Source: Allomuricauda sp. ARW1Y1
Lineage (GTDB): Bacteria > Bacteroidota > Bacteroidia > Flavobacteriales > Flavobacteriaceae
NCBI RefSeq assembly: GCF_013407935.1
Contig: NZ_JACBZU010000001.1
Span: 930,001 to 994,000, forward strand
DNA: 64,000 nt
Direction of reading: 5' to 3'
The stretch's first letter is position 1; each line of letters starts with the position of its first letter. The notes beneath the pieces were generated by a model. The model saw only the letters and a list, made by a program, of their open reading frames with translations. It searched no databases and was not told where the DNA came from. This document shows, piece after piece, positions 47,043 through 55,103 of the stretch. The position numbers were made by a program, and so were the translations under genes.

Positions 47043-48941
47043 ATGAGAATGAAAAACCACTTTCCGTTTTTAGGGGCATTACTTGTAGTATTGCTCCAAT
47101 CCTGTAACAAGGAGACCACCGAATTGTCAACAGATGTAAACAATCAACAGATTGAAAGCGACAGCGAGAAAATTGTGATGGGCGACACGCTCGACATTCC
47201 CTTTACCGTGGCCAATATGCAAACGGCCATGGACAATTTGCTGTTCAACCTGAAGAATGGTGCCAAAAAGAGCAAGCTGTCCAAAACTTTTAAGGCTGAT
47301 GGAGAGATTGAAATTGTCCCTTCACACTTTTACTATCGCTTTTTGCCCAAAGACAGCACGGAGTACCACCAACTGACCAACGATACCATTTTGCAGGTAT
47401 CCAACATCCCCTTGCACCTTAAGGTGGAGGAAGAAGGGGATTACTACGACGACCCTGATTATGAGGGCGATGAAAACCCGGGAGACCTTTCCTATCTCTA
47501 TGCTGTAGTGCCCTATGACCATGCAGTGCCAGAGAGCATCCACAAGGAGCTGCTGGACAATTATTATTTTGCCCCGGAAACCACTAAAGAGGAGCTGGCC
47601 GAGGGAGAGGTAGCGGTAAAGCAGCCCGTGAACAAAACCACCAAGGACCTATTGACCGTGGACGAGAACGGAGAGGTGTTTGAGTATTTGGAGCTGGAAG
47701 CCCTAAAGCTTACCAATAACTTGGATGCGGACGAACTGGCCGTATTACGGTTTTACCTGCCCAACGATAGCTCGGGCACTACCTACGCCTTTGCCGAGGC
47801 TGCCGCGCTGGGCTATGAGCAAAAGGACTTGATCTTGGACCTGACCTCCATAGACGCCCTTTTGGAGCAGGAGGAATTGGCCAGCCGCCGCCGATGGAAC
47901 CCCAGTGGAACAATCACCGTGCAGGAAGATGTGGTGAACCGTACCGTGGGCGTGGCCGGGGCCGAGGTAAAAGTGCGCAAATGGGGGCTTGTGGTGATAC
48001 GGCGGGCCTACACCAATGGCCAAGGACAGTTCCGCACCAGCAGTACCCGTACCAAACGGGTGAAATATGCCGTATATTTCAATAATTCGTCTAGAAAATT
48101 TAGGATTATGGCAGGAACCATATTTTTGGAAGCAAGGCATAGGGGCACCAGAAGCTATAAACGACAGCCATGGAACCAGAATTTTTCTTATGGTAGAGGT
48201 AAGTTTTATGCCCAGGTGCACAATGCAGCTTTTGATTTTTACAATAGAGCCGTGGGTAAATTTGGACTTCACCATCCCAACCAAAGTTGGTTGCGGATAA
48301 GCGCAAAATATAACCGTGAAGCAGGAAATCATCTAGACCTCAACCCGGGTGGGCGGTTTAGTCTAATTCCACACTCCGAGATCCGGGTGGGCAGATTGAA
48401 CAATGGAAGGATAATGGCCAGCGATGAAATTTACGCATTGGTAATCCATGAGATGACCCATGCCAGTCATTACAGAATGGATAGATCTTTTTTTATAAAC
48501 CTAAGAGGTGCAGGTTGTACCTTACAGACCATGGCAGAAAGTTGGGCTGTTGGTGTAGAAACTGTTGTGACGAATGACAGGTATAAAATTTTAAGTTCAA
48601 CCTATGTTGGGTCAAAAAGTATAGATCGTTTTAGCAGCGACCCAAATAAAAAACTTTATAACTCTGAAAAACAGTTGCAAATAATTAGTCATGGAAGTAA
48701 TTATGAGTATACTCCCATTGTAATCGATTTGGTAGATAATTATAATCAGAATGTCAAGATTGCGAATAACAGGCCAATAGATCGAGTATGGGGTTATTCT
48801 TTAAAACAAATCCAAACTTCCCTAAACAGCTCTAGAGGCCCCCACACTTGGAAGGAACGGATAAAAAGTCAGCACAATAACCCCACAGAAAAATATGTAG
48901 ATGAATTGTTTGGGGTATATATGTTCAATAGTTGTAAATAA
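47043..48941 (+). CDS. lipoprotein with HExxH metallopeptidase-like C-terminal domain
   Basis: A 632-residue predicted lipoprotein (signal MRMKNHFPFLGALLVVLLQS, then Cys21). Residues about 40-285 are an acidic domain I do not recognise, with the repeated pattern of a beta-rich scaffold. About 287-345 resemble a carboxypeptidase-regulatory-like beta-sandwich (GTITVQEDVV; VAGAEVKVRKWG; TNGQGQFRT). The C-terminal domain has HEMTHASHYRM (H469, E470, H473) and a downstream E499 in MAESWAVGVE, the order expected of a gluzincin zinc site. GC content drops sharply at about residue 339 (bases near 48060), so the C-terminal half seems exchanged. The ATG at 47043 is supported by the lipobox. Secretion and a toxin-like role are inference. 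Confidence 0.75.
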   Translation: MRMKNHFPFLGALLVVLLQSCNKETTELSTDVNNQQIESDSEKIVMGDTLDIPFTVANMQTAMDNLLFNLKNGAKKSKLSKTFKADGEIEIVPSHFYYRFLPKDSTEYHQLTNDTILQVSNIPLHLKVEEEGDYYDDPDYEGDENPGDLSYLYAVVPYDHAVPESIHKELLDNYYFAPETTKEELAEGEVAVKQPVNKTTKDLLTVDENGEVFEYLELEALKLTNNLDADELAVLRFYLPNDSSGTTYAFAEAAALGYEQKDLILDLTSIDALLEQEELASRRRWNPSGTITVQEDVVNRTVGVAGAEVKVRKWGLVVIRRAYTNGQGQFRTSSTRTKRVKYAVYFNNSSRKFRIMAGTIFLEARHRGTRSYKRQPWNQNFSYGRGKFYAQVHNAAFDFYNRAVGKFGLHHPNQSWLRISAKYNREAGNHLDLNPGGRFSLIPHSEIRVGRLNNGRIMASDEIYALVIHEMTHASHYRMDRSFFINLRGAGCTLQTMAESWAVGVETVVTNDRYKILSSTYVGSKSIDRFSSDPNKKLYNSEKQLQIISHGSNYEYTPIVIDLVDNYNQNVKIANNRPIDRVWGYSLKQIQTSLNSSRGPHTWKERIKSQHNNPTEKYVDELFGVYMFNSCK

Positions 48942-48951
48942 TTAAAAAAAT

Positions 48952-49392
48952 ATGAGGAAAACTATTGTGTTTTTAATTGTATGTATAATTTCTTCCTGTG
49001 GTATTATTGAAGATACCAGTGAGGAAACCTTTACTTACACCTTCATAGTGAAGAACGAAACTGGCGGTAGGGTGATAATAAAGGGAGATTATCCAGAAAG
49101 GGTAGAGGAGCTTTTAGATGGACAGTCTTTCATGTGTAGTTATGATAAGCCTTCAAATATTTTCAGTGGAATTTGTGAGAATTACTTGTTCCTTTTTTTT
49201 CCTGAAATCAACAAAGGTTATCGTTGTCATGGTACCGTTTCAAATGTAGAAGGCTTATGCTTTGAAGGTGGACAAGGTTTGTTCACCAGGTTAGAATCTG
49301 AAGGAACAATTTTCACTGAGATTGCTCCGCGAACTTATGAATATGTATTGACCCCAGAACTTTTGGAAGGGGCTTTTGAGTTGCCAGAGTAA
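48952..49392 (+). CDS. small Cys-containing lipoprotein, paralogue 1
   Basis: A 146-residue lipoprotein with signal MRKTIVFLIVCIISSC (lipidated Cys16) and then GIIEDTSEETFTY. It has four further cysteines in the same places as paralogue 2 and ends RTYEYVLTPELLEGAFELPE. No known domain is recognised. It starts 10 bases after the metallopeptidase gene, so they are co-transcribed. Position and duplication fit an inhibitor or immunity partner, which is inference. The gene is AT-rich like the second half of its upstream neighbour. Confidence 0.75.
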   Translation: MRKTIVFLIVCIISSCGIIEDTSEETFTYTFIVKNETGGRVIIKGDYPERVEELLDGQSFMCSYDKPSNIFSGICENYLFLFFPEINKGYRCHGTVSNVEGLCFEGGQGLFTRLESEGTIFTEIAPRTYEYVLTPELLEGAFELPE

Positions 49393-49407
49393 AGGAGTAA
49401 AGATGAG

Positions 49408-49824
49408 ATGAAGAAAATAGTGATGCTCTTTGGTGCATTAACCATAGTTTCCTGTGGTATAATCGAAGATACAACCGAAGAAACGTTTACCTATATTTTA
49501 CAAAACAAAACTGGAATAGATTTACAGGTTACCAGTGATTTTGGAAGGGTGGAAATGATTCCAAATGGCGGTTCATTTCAATGTGAGACAATAGCTAATC
49601 CAGAATATATGGGAGGACTTTGTTCAGGTGAACTTGAAATTCGTATACCTGGGACAAATAAGGGGTATAAATGTGTTGGAAGCCCGCTTGCCTCACAAGG
49701 ACTTTGCTTTGTTGAAGATGATAGGCTATTTACCATATCTGAGAACTCCATCTTAACAGAAATTGCTGCGCGAACCTATGAATATGTGTTGACCCCACAA
49801 CTTTTAGAAGGGGCTTTTGAGTAG
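49408..49824 (+). CDS. small Cys-containing lipoprotein, paralogue 2
   Basis: A 138-residue lipoprotein with signal MKKIVMLFGALTIVSC, then GIIEDTTEETFTY, and the end RTYEYVLTPQLLEGAFE. It matches paralogue 1 strongly at both ends and in the four extra Cys positions (two likely disulfides), but diverges in the middle. That is the pattern of an old tandem duplication under diversifying change. An unusually good Shine-Dalgarno sequence for this phylum (AAAGGAG, 49391-49397) overlaps the upstream stop codon and stands 10 bases before the ATG, deciding this start over an ATG at 49403 that stops at once. Confidence 0.75.
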   Translation: MKKIVMLFGALTIVSCGIIEDTTEETFTYILQNKTGIDLQVTSDFGRVEMIPNGGSFQCETIANPEYMGGLCSGELEIRIPGTNKGYKCVGSPLASQGLCFVEDDRLFTISENSILTEIAARTYEYVLTPQLLEGAFE

Positions 49825-49844
49825 CCTTAGAATTTAATTGTATT

Positions 49845-49885
49845 GAAGCCTTCCAAGAAGTAGCAGTGAAGAAAAAGCTGTAACG
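49845..49885 (+). pseudogene. infB 3'-end remnant, copy 2 of the direct repeat
   Basis: A gene fragment that reads [13 protein letters not shown]-stop in frame and equals the IF-2 C-terminus, although no infB body lies upstream. It is 40/41 identical to 46747-46787 and sits before a perfect terminator that may be the original infB terminator. Confidence 0.9.
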
Positions 49886-49900
49886 ATTATAACTCTAGTC

Positions 49901-49931
49901 AAATAAATCCCGCTTTTGGCGGGATTTATTT
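49901..49931. terminator. terminator next to the infB remnant
   Basis: A perfect 13-bp stem (AAATAAATCCCGC with its complement), loop TTTTG, followed by T residues on the plus strand. It also abuts the SPOR gene stop codon on the minus strand, so it can act both ways. Confidence 0.9.
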
Positions 49932-50309
49932 TTATGATTTGGTTGCCCTCTCCTCGGGTTTTAAGAGCATGGCATCCGGATATTTTTTTCGGACCTCCAA
50001 GTATTTTCGCTCTGCTTCCAGTTTGGTTTTAAATCTTCCCAGCCTTACTCTGTAGGTAGGTGATTCAAATTCTATTTTGGAGTACCAATCCGGGAAATCC
50101 ACCTCTACTTGGTTCAATAGGTCCTGGGCCTTTTGATAATTGCCGAAACCCACTTGAATTTGGTAAAATCCCGTGTTTGCGTTCGCCTTGGTGTATAGCT
50201 TAACCAGCTCGTTTATTTTAGGGTCTTGTTGAATGGTCACTTGTCCGTCCTGTGCCAAAACCTGGGATGCCAGACCTAGTAAAATAACAGTAAATACAGC
50301 AGTTTTCAT
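49932..50309 (-). CDS. SPOR-domain periplasmic protein
   Basis: A 125-residue exported protein with signal MKTAVFTVILLGLASQVLAQ. The C-terminal about 75 residues are a SPOR domain (GFYQIQVGFGNYQKAQDLLN; SPTYRVRLGRFKTKLEAER; YLEVRKKYPDAML), which binds denuded peptidoglycan at the division site. ATG at 50309 is chosen because the signal peptide begins there. It is divergent from the actA operon and ends at the terminator shared with the cassette border. Confidence 0.88.
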   Translation of the reverse strand: MKTAVFTVILLGLASQVLAQDGQVTIQQDPKINELVKLYTKANANTGFYQIQVGFGNYQKAQDLLNQVEVDFPDWYSKIEFESPTYRVRLGRFKTKLEAERKYLEVRKKYPDAMLLKPEERATKS

Positions 50310-50426
50310 GTGGTTTTTGTATTGGATGATGAATGCTTGTTGCAAATGTAGATGATTAAAGATTAAACAAGTCGAACTTCAGTTATTTAGAATCTTTATA
50401 AATTATGAGTTATGAATACCTTAAGA

Positions 50427-50457
50427 TTTCAAAAAATACCTTTATGTCTTACTTTTG
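50427..50457 (+). promoter_or_regulatory. putative act-cox operon promoter
   Basis: TTTC (50427-50430), 19 bases, then TACTTTTG (50450-50457): full -7 match and a -33 with one mismatch. It would start the actABCDEF-coxBA transcript about 80 bases before actA. Confidence 0.6.
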
Positions 50458-50544
50458 TGCTCATTCTTGGCAGGGTAAAATGCTATTGCACTCAAACTCA
50501 ATAGAAACAATCATGCCAAAGATTTCGATAGAAATTTCACGAAT

Positions 50545-51915
50545 ATGAAAAAGGTTTTATACCGTCACTTATTTTCTAAGGTTTTAGGCTTATCGCTCCT
50601 ATTATTTTCATCATCGTTTTATGCACAGGAAGAAGCTGAGGCTTCTGCCGAACCAGCTACCGAACAAGCAGCTGAAGCTACTGGTGGGGACCCCGTTAAA
50701 GGGAAACAGCTCTTTAACCAGAACTGTGCTGCGTGCCACGCTTTGGACAGGAAAATGACCGGTCCCGCTTTGGCCAACGTAGAGACTCGATTGGCAGAGG
50801 AAGAAGGTTTGGATAAGGAATGGCTCTATTCTTGGATCAAGAACAGTGCTGGTATGATTGCTTCTGGCGATGCTTACGCGAACAAAATTTACGCGGAGTA
50901 CAACCAAGCGGCAATGACGGCTTTCCCTACCTTGTCCAATGAGGATATCGACAATATTTTGGCCTATACCGCCGCTCCGCCACCGGCTCCTGCCCAAACA
51001 GCTGCGGCAACTCCTGCAGGAGGTGAGGGGGCAGGTGGTTCCGCTTCAGGAATCTCCAACGAGATGATTCTTGGTGCCTTGGCCTTGGTTTTCGGTCTGT
51101 TGGTGGTCATGTTGATTTTGGTGAACAAGACCCTGCGCAGAATTGCGGAAGCCAATGGTGTAGTGCTTGAAAAGGAAAAAGAAAAGCGATTGCCGCTGTG
51201 GAAGGCATTTGTTCAAAACCAGTTTTTGGTTTTGGTCAGCGTTGTTTTCCTATTGTTGGTAAGTGCTTATTTCGCATACGGTTGGATGATGCAGGTAGGT
51301 GTAGATCAAGGTTATGCCCCTGTGCAGCCGATACACTATTCCCACAAAATCCATGCAGGTGACAATAAAATTGAGTGTAAATACTGTCACTCATCCGCTA
51401 GGGTGTCCAAGCATTCTGGAATACCGTCCCTTAATGTTTGTATGAACTGTCACAAATCCATTTACGAATACACTGGAAACCCAGAAGGCCCATCTGCAGA
51501 AGATTTGGCCAATGGCTACACCAATGAGTTCTACACTGGTGAAATCAAAAAGTTGTACAAGGCCGTTGGATGGGATGAGGAAAACCAAAGCTATACTGGC
51601 GAGACCCAACCAGTGGAATGGGTGAGAATTCACAACTTGCCTGACTTTGCATATTTTAACCACTCCCAGCACGTGTCTGTGGCAGGTATTGAGTGTCAAA
51701 CATGTCACGGTCCCGTAGAGGAGATGGAGATCATGTACCAGCATGCGCCATTGACCATGGGTTGGTGTATCAACTGTCACCGTGAAACCAATGTTAAGGT
51801 GGAGGGTAACGAGTATTATGAAGCAATTCATGAAGAATTGTCCAAAAAATATGGTGTGGAGGAACTTACCGCTGCTATGATGGGTGGTTTGGAATGTGGA
51901 AAATGTCACTATTAA
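50545..51915 (+). CDS. actA: ACIII subunit ActA, with N-terminal monohaem cytochrome c domain
   Basis: A membrane-bound multihaem cytochrome c of Alternative Complex III. After a signal peptide (to about residue 27) comes a monohaem cytochrome c domain (C61-A-A-C-H65, GPALANVETRLAEEEG), then a Pro/Ala/Gly-rich linker and two membrane segments (about 170-190 and 225-250). The pentahaem part has CKYCH (278-282), CMNCH, CQTCH, CINCH and CGKCH (451-455). The usual ActA has only the five-haem part, so the extra N-terminal domain brings the total to six haems. It probably relays electrons between the quinol-oxidising core and the oxidase. Confidence 0.92.
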   Translation: MKKVLYRHLFSKVLGLSLLLFSSSFYAQEEAEASAEPATEQAAEATGGDPVKGKQLFNQNCAACHALDRKMTGPALANVETRLAEEEGLDKEWLYSWIKNSAGMIASGDAYANKIYAEYNQAAMTAFPTLSNEDIDNILAYTAAPPPAPAQTAAATPAGGEGAGGSASGISNEMILGALALVFGLLVVMLILVNKTLRRIAEANGVVLEKEKEKRLPLWKAFVQNQFLVLVSVVFLLLVSAYFAYGWMMQVGVDQGYAPVQPIHYSHKIHAGDNKIECKYCHSSARVSKHSGIPSLNVCMNCHKSIYEYTGNPEGPSAEDLANGYTNEFYTGEIKKLYKAVGWDEENQSYTGETQPVEWVRIHNLPDFAYFNHSQHVSVAGIECQTCHGPVEEMEIMYQHAPLTMGWCINCHRETNVKVEGNEYYEAIHEELSKKYGVEELTAAMMGGLECGKCHY

Positions 51916-51944
51916 TTAAAAGAAGATAATCTCAGATATATCGT

Positions 51945-54900
51945 ATGGCATCAAACAAAAAATATTGGAAAAGTGAAGCGGAGTTGAATCCGAACGATTC
52001 CATTGTTGAGGCGCTAAGAAACAACGAGTTTACTGAAGAGATTCCCGTTGATGATTTTTTGGGTGACAAGGAAACCTTGTCTGCCTCGAACACTTCCCGT
52101 AGGGATTTCTTAAAATATGTAGGTTTCAGTACCGCAGCAGCTACGGTTGCCGCTTGTGAAGGGCCTGTCAATAAGTCTATTCCTTACGTTGTTCAGCCCG
52201 ATAGTATTATCCCTGGGGTGGCTAACTACTACGCCACTACCATCGCGGATGGTTTCGATTTTGCCAGTATTCTGGTAAAGACAAGGGAAGGAAGACCTAT
52301 CAAAATCGAGAACAATACCGATGCCAAAGTCAACGGAGGTGCCAATGCAAGGGTGCAAGCTTCCGTATTGACCTTGTATGATAGCAAGAGGGTTCAAGGG
52401 CCGATGGCCAATGGCGAGCCTGTGGATTGGAATGTGTTGGACGCTACGGTAAAAGCCAAGTTGAATGCCTTAAAAGGTGCCGGCCAGCAAGTAGTGCTGT
52501 TGACGCAGACCTATGCAAGTCCTTCCACCACAAAATTGATTGCTGAATTCAAAGCGGCCTACGGAGATAATGTGAACCATGTGGTTTACGACGCCATTTC
52601 CGAAGATGCCGCACTCAATGCATATCAGAAAGCCTATGGCGAAAGAGCCTTGGCTGATTACGATTTTGAGAAAGCTGATTTGATCGTTTCCTTCGGAGCT
52701 GATTTCTTAGGAGATTGGCAAGGTGGTGGTTACGATTCAGGATACGCCAAAGGGCGTGTGCCAAAGAATGGGAAAATGTCCCGTCACATCCAAATGGAGT
52801 CGAACATGTCCTTGACCGGCGCCAATGCCGACAAGCGATATCCGATGACCCCGACCCAACAGAAAATTGCGCTGGCCAAATTGTATGGCAAATTGAACGG
52901 TAGCAATGTGGGCGGAGGAACTTCCGATGTAGATGAGGCTGTTGATAAAGTCGCTGCCGAAATCAAGAAAGCCGGTAGAAAAGCGGTTGTGGTGAGTGGT
53001 CTTAACGATGAAAACGCCCAAACGGTAGTGTTGGCTATCAACAAATTGTTGGCCAGCGAAGCTTTTGATCCTGAAAAACCAAAATACGTACGCCAAGGAG
53101 ATGCTGCCAAAGTCAACAAATTGGTGGCGGATATGAACGCAGGGCGCGTAGGTGCTTTGATTATGGATGGAGTGAATCCAGCCTATACCTTGCCCAATGC
53201 AGAAGAATTCTTGGCCGGACTTGAAAAAGTTGATTTGTCAGTTGATTTTGCCTATACCAACGATGAGACTGCCCAAGCGTCGACTTATGTCGCTGCGGCT
53301 TCGCACTATTTGGAGTCTTGGGGCGATACACAGTTTAAGAAAGGGCATTATAGTTTAATGCAACCGGCTATCCGTGAGTTGTTTGATACAAAACAGTTTC
53401 AAACTGCACTTTTGACTTGGATGGGCGTCGAAAAAACATATTACGAGTATATCAAAGAAACATGGGCCAGCGACATTTTGCAAGGAGGTTCATGGAACAA
53501 AGCATTACAAGATGGTGTTTTTGAAGCACCAATGATGATGGACGCTTCTGCCGCCGCCGAACCTGCTGCTAATACAGAAAGCGAGGAGGTGCAACCGGAA
53601 ATCGTTCCGATTGCCTCTGCTATCCGTGCTTTGGTAAATTCTACAAGTCCCGGTACCGAATTGGTGCTGTACTCGAAAGTTGGAATGGGTGATGGTCGTC
53701 AGGCCAACAACCCATGGTTGCAAGAGTTCCCTGATCCGATTTCAAGGGTCTCTTGGGACAACTACGTGACCGTGTCCAAAGCGGATGCTGAATCTTGGGG
53801 ACTGGAAAACACTATTGTTGCCGATGGTGGACTTAATGGTAGCTACGCCAACTTGACTGTTGATGGTAAGGTGCTGGAAAATGTTCCTGTTATAGTTCAG
53901 CCAGGTCAGGCTGTCGGAACTATTGGCTTGTCGTTTGGATACGGCAAAAAAGCAGGTATGCAAGCAGAGATGGCGACTGGAGTAAATGCATACAAATTGT
54001 ATTCAAACTTCTCCGATGTACAAGCTGTTTCCGTTGAAAAAGCTTCCGGAACTCACGAGTTTGCCTGTGTACAGTCCCAAAAGACCTTAATGGGAAGAGG
54101 GGACATCATCAAAGAAACTACACTCGAAATTTTCAATACCAAAGACCATGCGGAATGGAATCCAATGCCGCATGTATCGTTGAACCATCAGGAAATTCCT
54201 GTGACCTCACCGGATGCCGATCTTTGGGAAGAGTTTGATAGAAGTATAGGGCATCATTTTAATTTGTCCATCGACCTTAACGCCTGTACGGGATGTGGTG
54301 CCTGTGTGATCGCTTGTCACGCAGAAAACAACGTTCCAGTGGTCGGAAAAACCGAAATCCGTCGTTCAAGGGATATGCACTGGTTGCGTATTGACCGTTA
54401 CTATTCTTCTGAAGATACCTTTGAGGGAGATAACGAGAAGAAAGAGGAAATGGACGGTCTTTGGGGAGACAAAGGATCTCTTGGAGGTTTCAGGGAGATG
54501 GAAGACCCATCTGCCAACCCACAAGTGGCCTTCCAGCCTGTAATGTGTCAGCACTGTAACCATGCTCCGTGTGAAACGGTATGTCCGGTAGCTGCTACAT
54601 CACACAGTAGACAAGGTCAAAACCATATGGCTTACAACCGTTGTGTAGGTACAAGATACTGTGCCAACAACTGTCCGTATAAAGTTCGTAGGTTCAACTG
54701 GTTCTTGTACAACAACAATGACGAGTTCGACTTTAACATGAACAACGATTTGGGTAAAATGGTTCTTAACCCAGATGTTAACGTACGTTCTAGAGGTGTA
54801 ATGGAAAAATGCTCCATGTGTATCCAAATGACCCAGAAAACCATCTTGGATGCCAAGAGGGACGGTAGGGTCATTAAGGACGGAGAGTTCCAAACAGCTT

Positions 54901-55070
54901 GTTCCGCAGCATGTAACAGTGGTGCCATGGTCTTCGGTGATATCAATGATCACGATAGCAAAGTGGCCGAACTTAAAGAGGACAAGAGAATGTACCACCT
55001 GTTGGAGCATGTGGGCACCAAACCGAACGTGTTCTATCATGTAAAAGTGAGAAACACCAACGAGGCTTAA
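51945..55070 (+). CDS. actB: ACIII subunit ActB (molybdopterin-like and iron-sulfur protein)
   Basis: A 1041-residue protein with a twin-arginine-type signal (SRRDFLKYVGFSTAAATVAA, residues 51-70) after an acidic N-terminal region. Residues about 100-650 resemble a molybdopterin oxidoreductase. In characterised ACIII this domain holds no Mo cofactor. The C-terminal ferredoxin-like region (779 onward) has the cysteine sets NACTGCGACVIACHAENN, CQHCNHAPCETVCPVAAT, CVGTRYCANNCPYK and KCSMCIQMTQ/CSAACNSGAM, enough for four clusters (one of them a 3Fe-4S in known complexes). It is located on the periplasmic face. It is 29 bases after actA. Confidence 0.95.
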   Translation: MASNKKYWKSEAELNPNDSIVEALRNNEFTEEIPVDDFLGDKETLSASNTSRRDFLKYVGFSTAAATVAACEGPVNKSIPYVVQPDSIIPGVANYYATTIADGFDFASILVKTREGRPIKIENNTDAKVNGGANARVQASVLTLYDSKRVQGPMANGEPVDWNVLDATVKAKLNALKGAGQQVVLLTQTYASPSTTKLIAEFKAAYGDNVNHVVYDAISEDAALNAYQKAYGERALADYDFEKADLIVSFGADFLGDWQGGGYDSGYAKGRVPKNGKMSRHIQMESNMSLTGANADKRYPMTPTQQKIALAKLYGKLNGSNVGGGTSDVDEAVDKVAAEIKKAGRKAVVVSGLNDENAQTVVLAINKLLASEAFDPEKPKYVRQGDAAKVNKLVADMNAGRVGALIMDGVNPAYTLPNAEEFLAGLEKVDLSVDFAYTNDETAQASTYVAAASHYLESWGDTQFKKGHYSLMQPAIRELFDTKQFQTALLTWMGVEKTYYEYIKETWASDILQGGSWNKALQDGVFEAPMMMDASAAAEPAANTESEEVQPEIVPIASAIRALVNSTSPGTELVLYSKVGMGDGRQANNPWLQEFPDPISRVSWDNYVTVSKADAESWGLENTIVADGGLNGSYANLTVDGKVLENVPVIVQPGQAVGTIGLSFGYGKKAGMQAEMATGVNAYKLYSNFSDVQAVSVEKASGTHEFACVQSQKTLMGRGDIIKETTLEIFNTKDHAEWNPMPHVSLNHQEIPVTSPDADLWEEFDRSIGHHFNLSIDLNACTGCGACVIACHAENNVPVVGKTEIRRSRDMHWLRIDRYYSSEDTFEGDNEKKEEMDGLWGDKGSLGGFREMEDPSANPQVAFQPVMCQHCNHAPCETVCPVAATSHSRQGQNHMAYNRCVGTRYCANNCPYKVRRFNWFLYNNNDEFDFNMNNDLGKMVLNPDVNVRSRGVMEKCSMCIQMTQKTILDAKRDGRVIKDGEFQTACSAACNSGAMVFGDINDHDSKVAELKEDKRMYHLLEHVGTKPNVFYHVKVRNTNEA

Positions 55071-55103
55071 TCAATAAAAAAAGAAGTAACTAGAAGATAA
55101 ATT

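Larger units (their letters stand above)
46788..49885 (+). mobile_element. putative inserted cassette downstream of infB
   Basis: A segment of about 3.1 kb bounded by the two copies of the infB 3' end. It carries its own terminator (46809), a triple 21-bp repeat (46918), a metallopeptidase lipoprotein gene and two duplicated small lipoprotein genes. Base composition in the second half is far more AT-rich than the flanks. No integrase or transposase is visible, so it would be a cassette, a remnant, or an element mobilised in trans. Insertion is inferred from the duplicated gene end. Confidence 0.6.

Noticed and set aside
46889-47143. A minus-strand open frame with a heptad repeat (ELTDGPF, QLTDDPF, DLTDAFF)
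   Set aside because: It is antisense to the lipoprotein signal peptide and the heptads follow from the 21-base DNA repeat, which is open in more than one frame. No start context or homology supports it.
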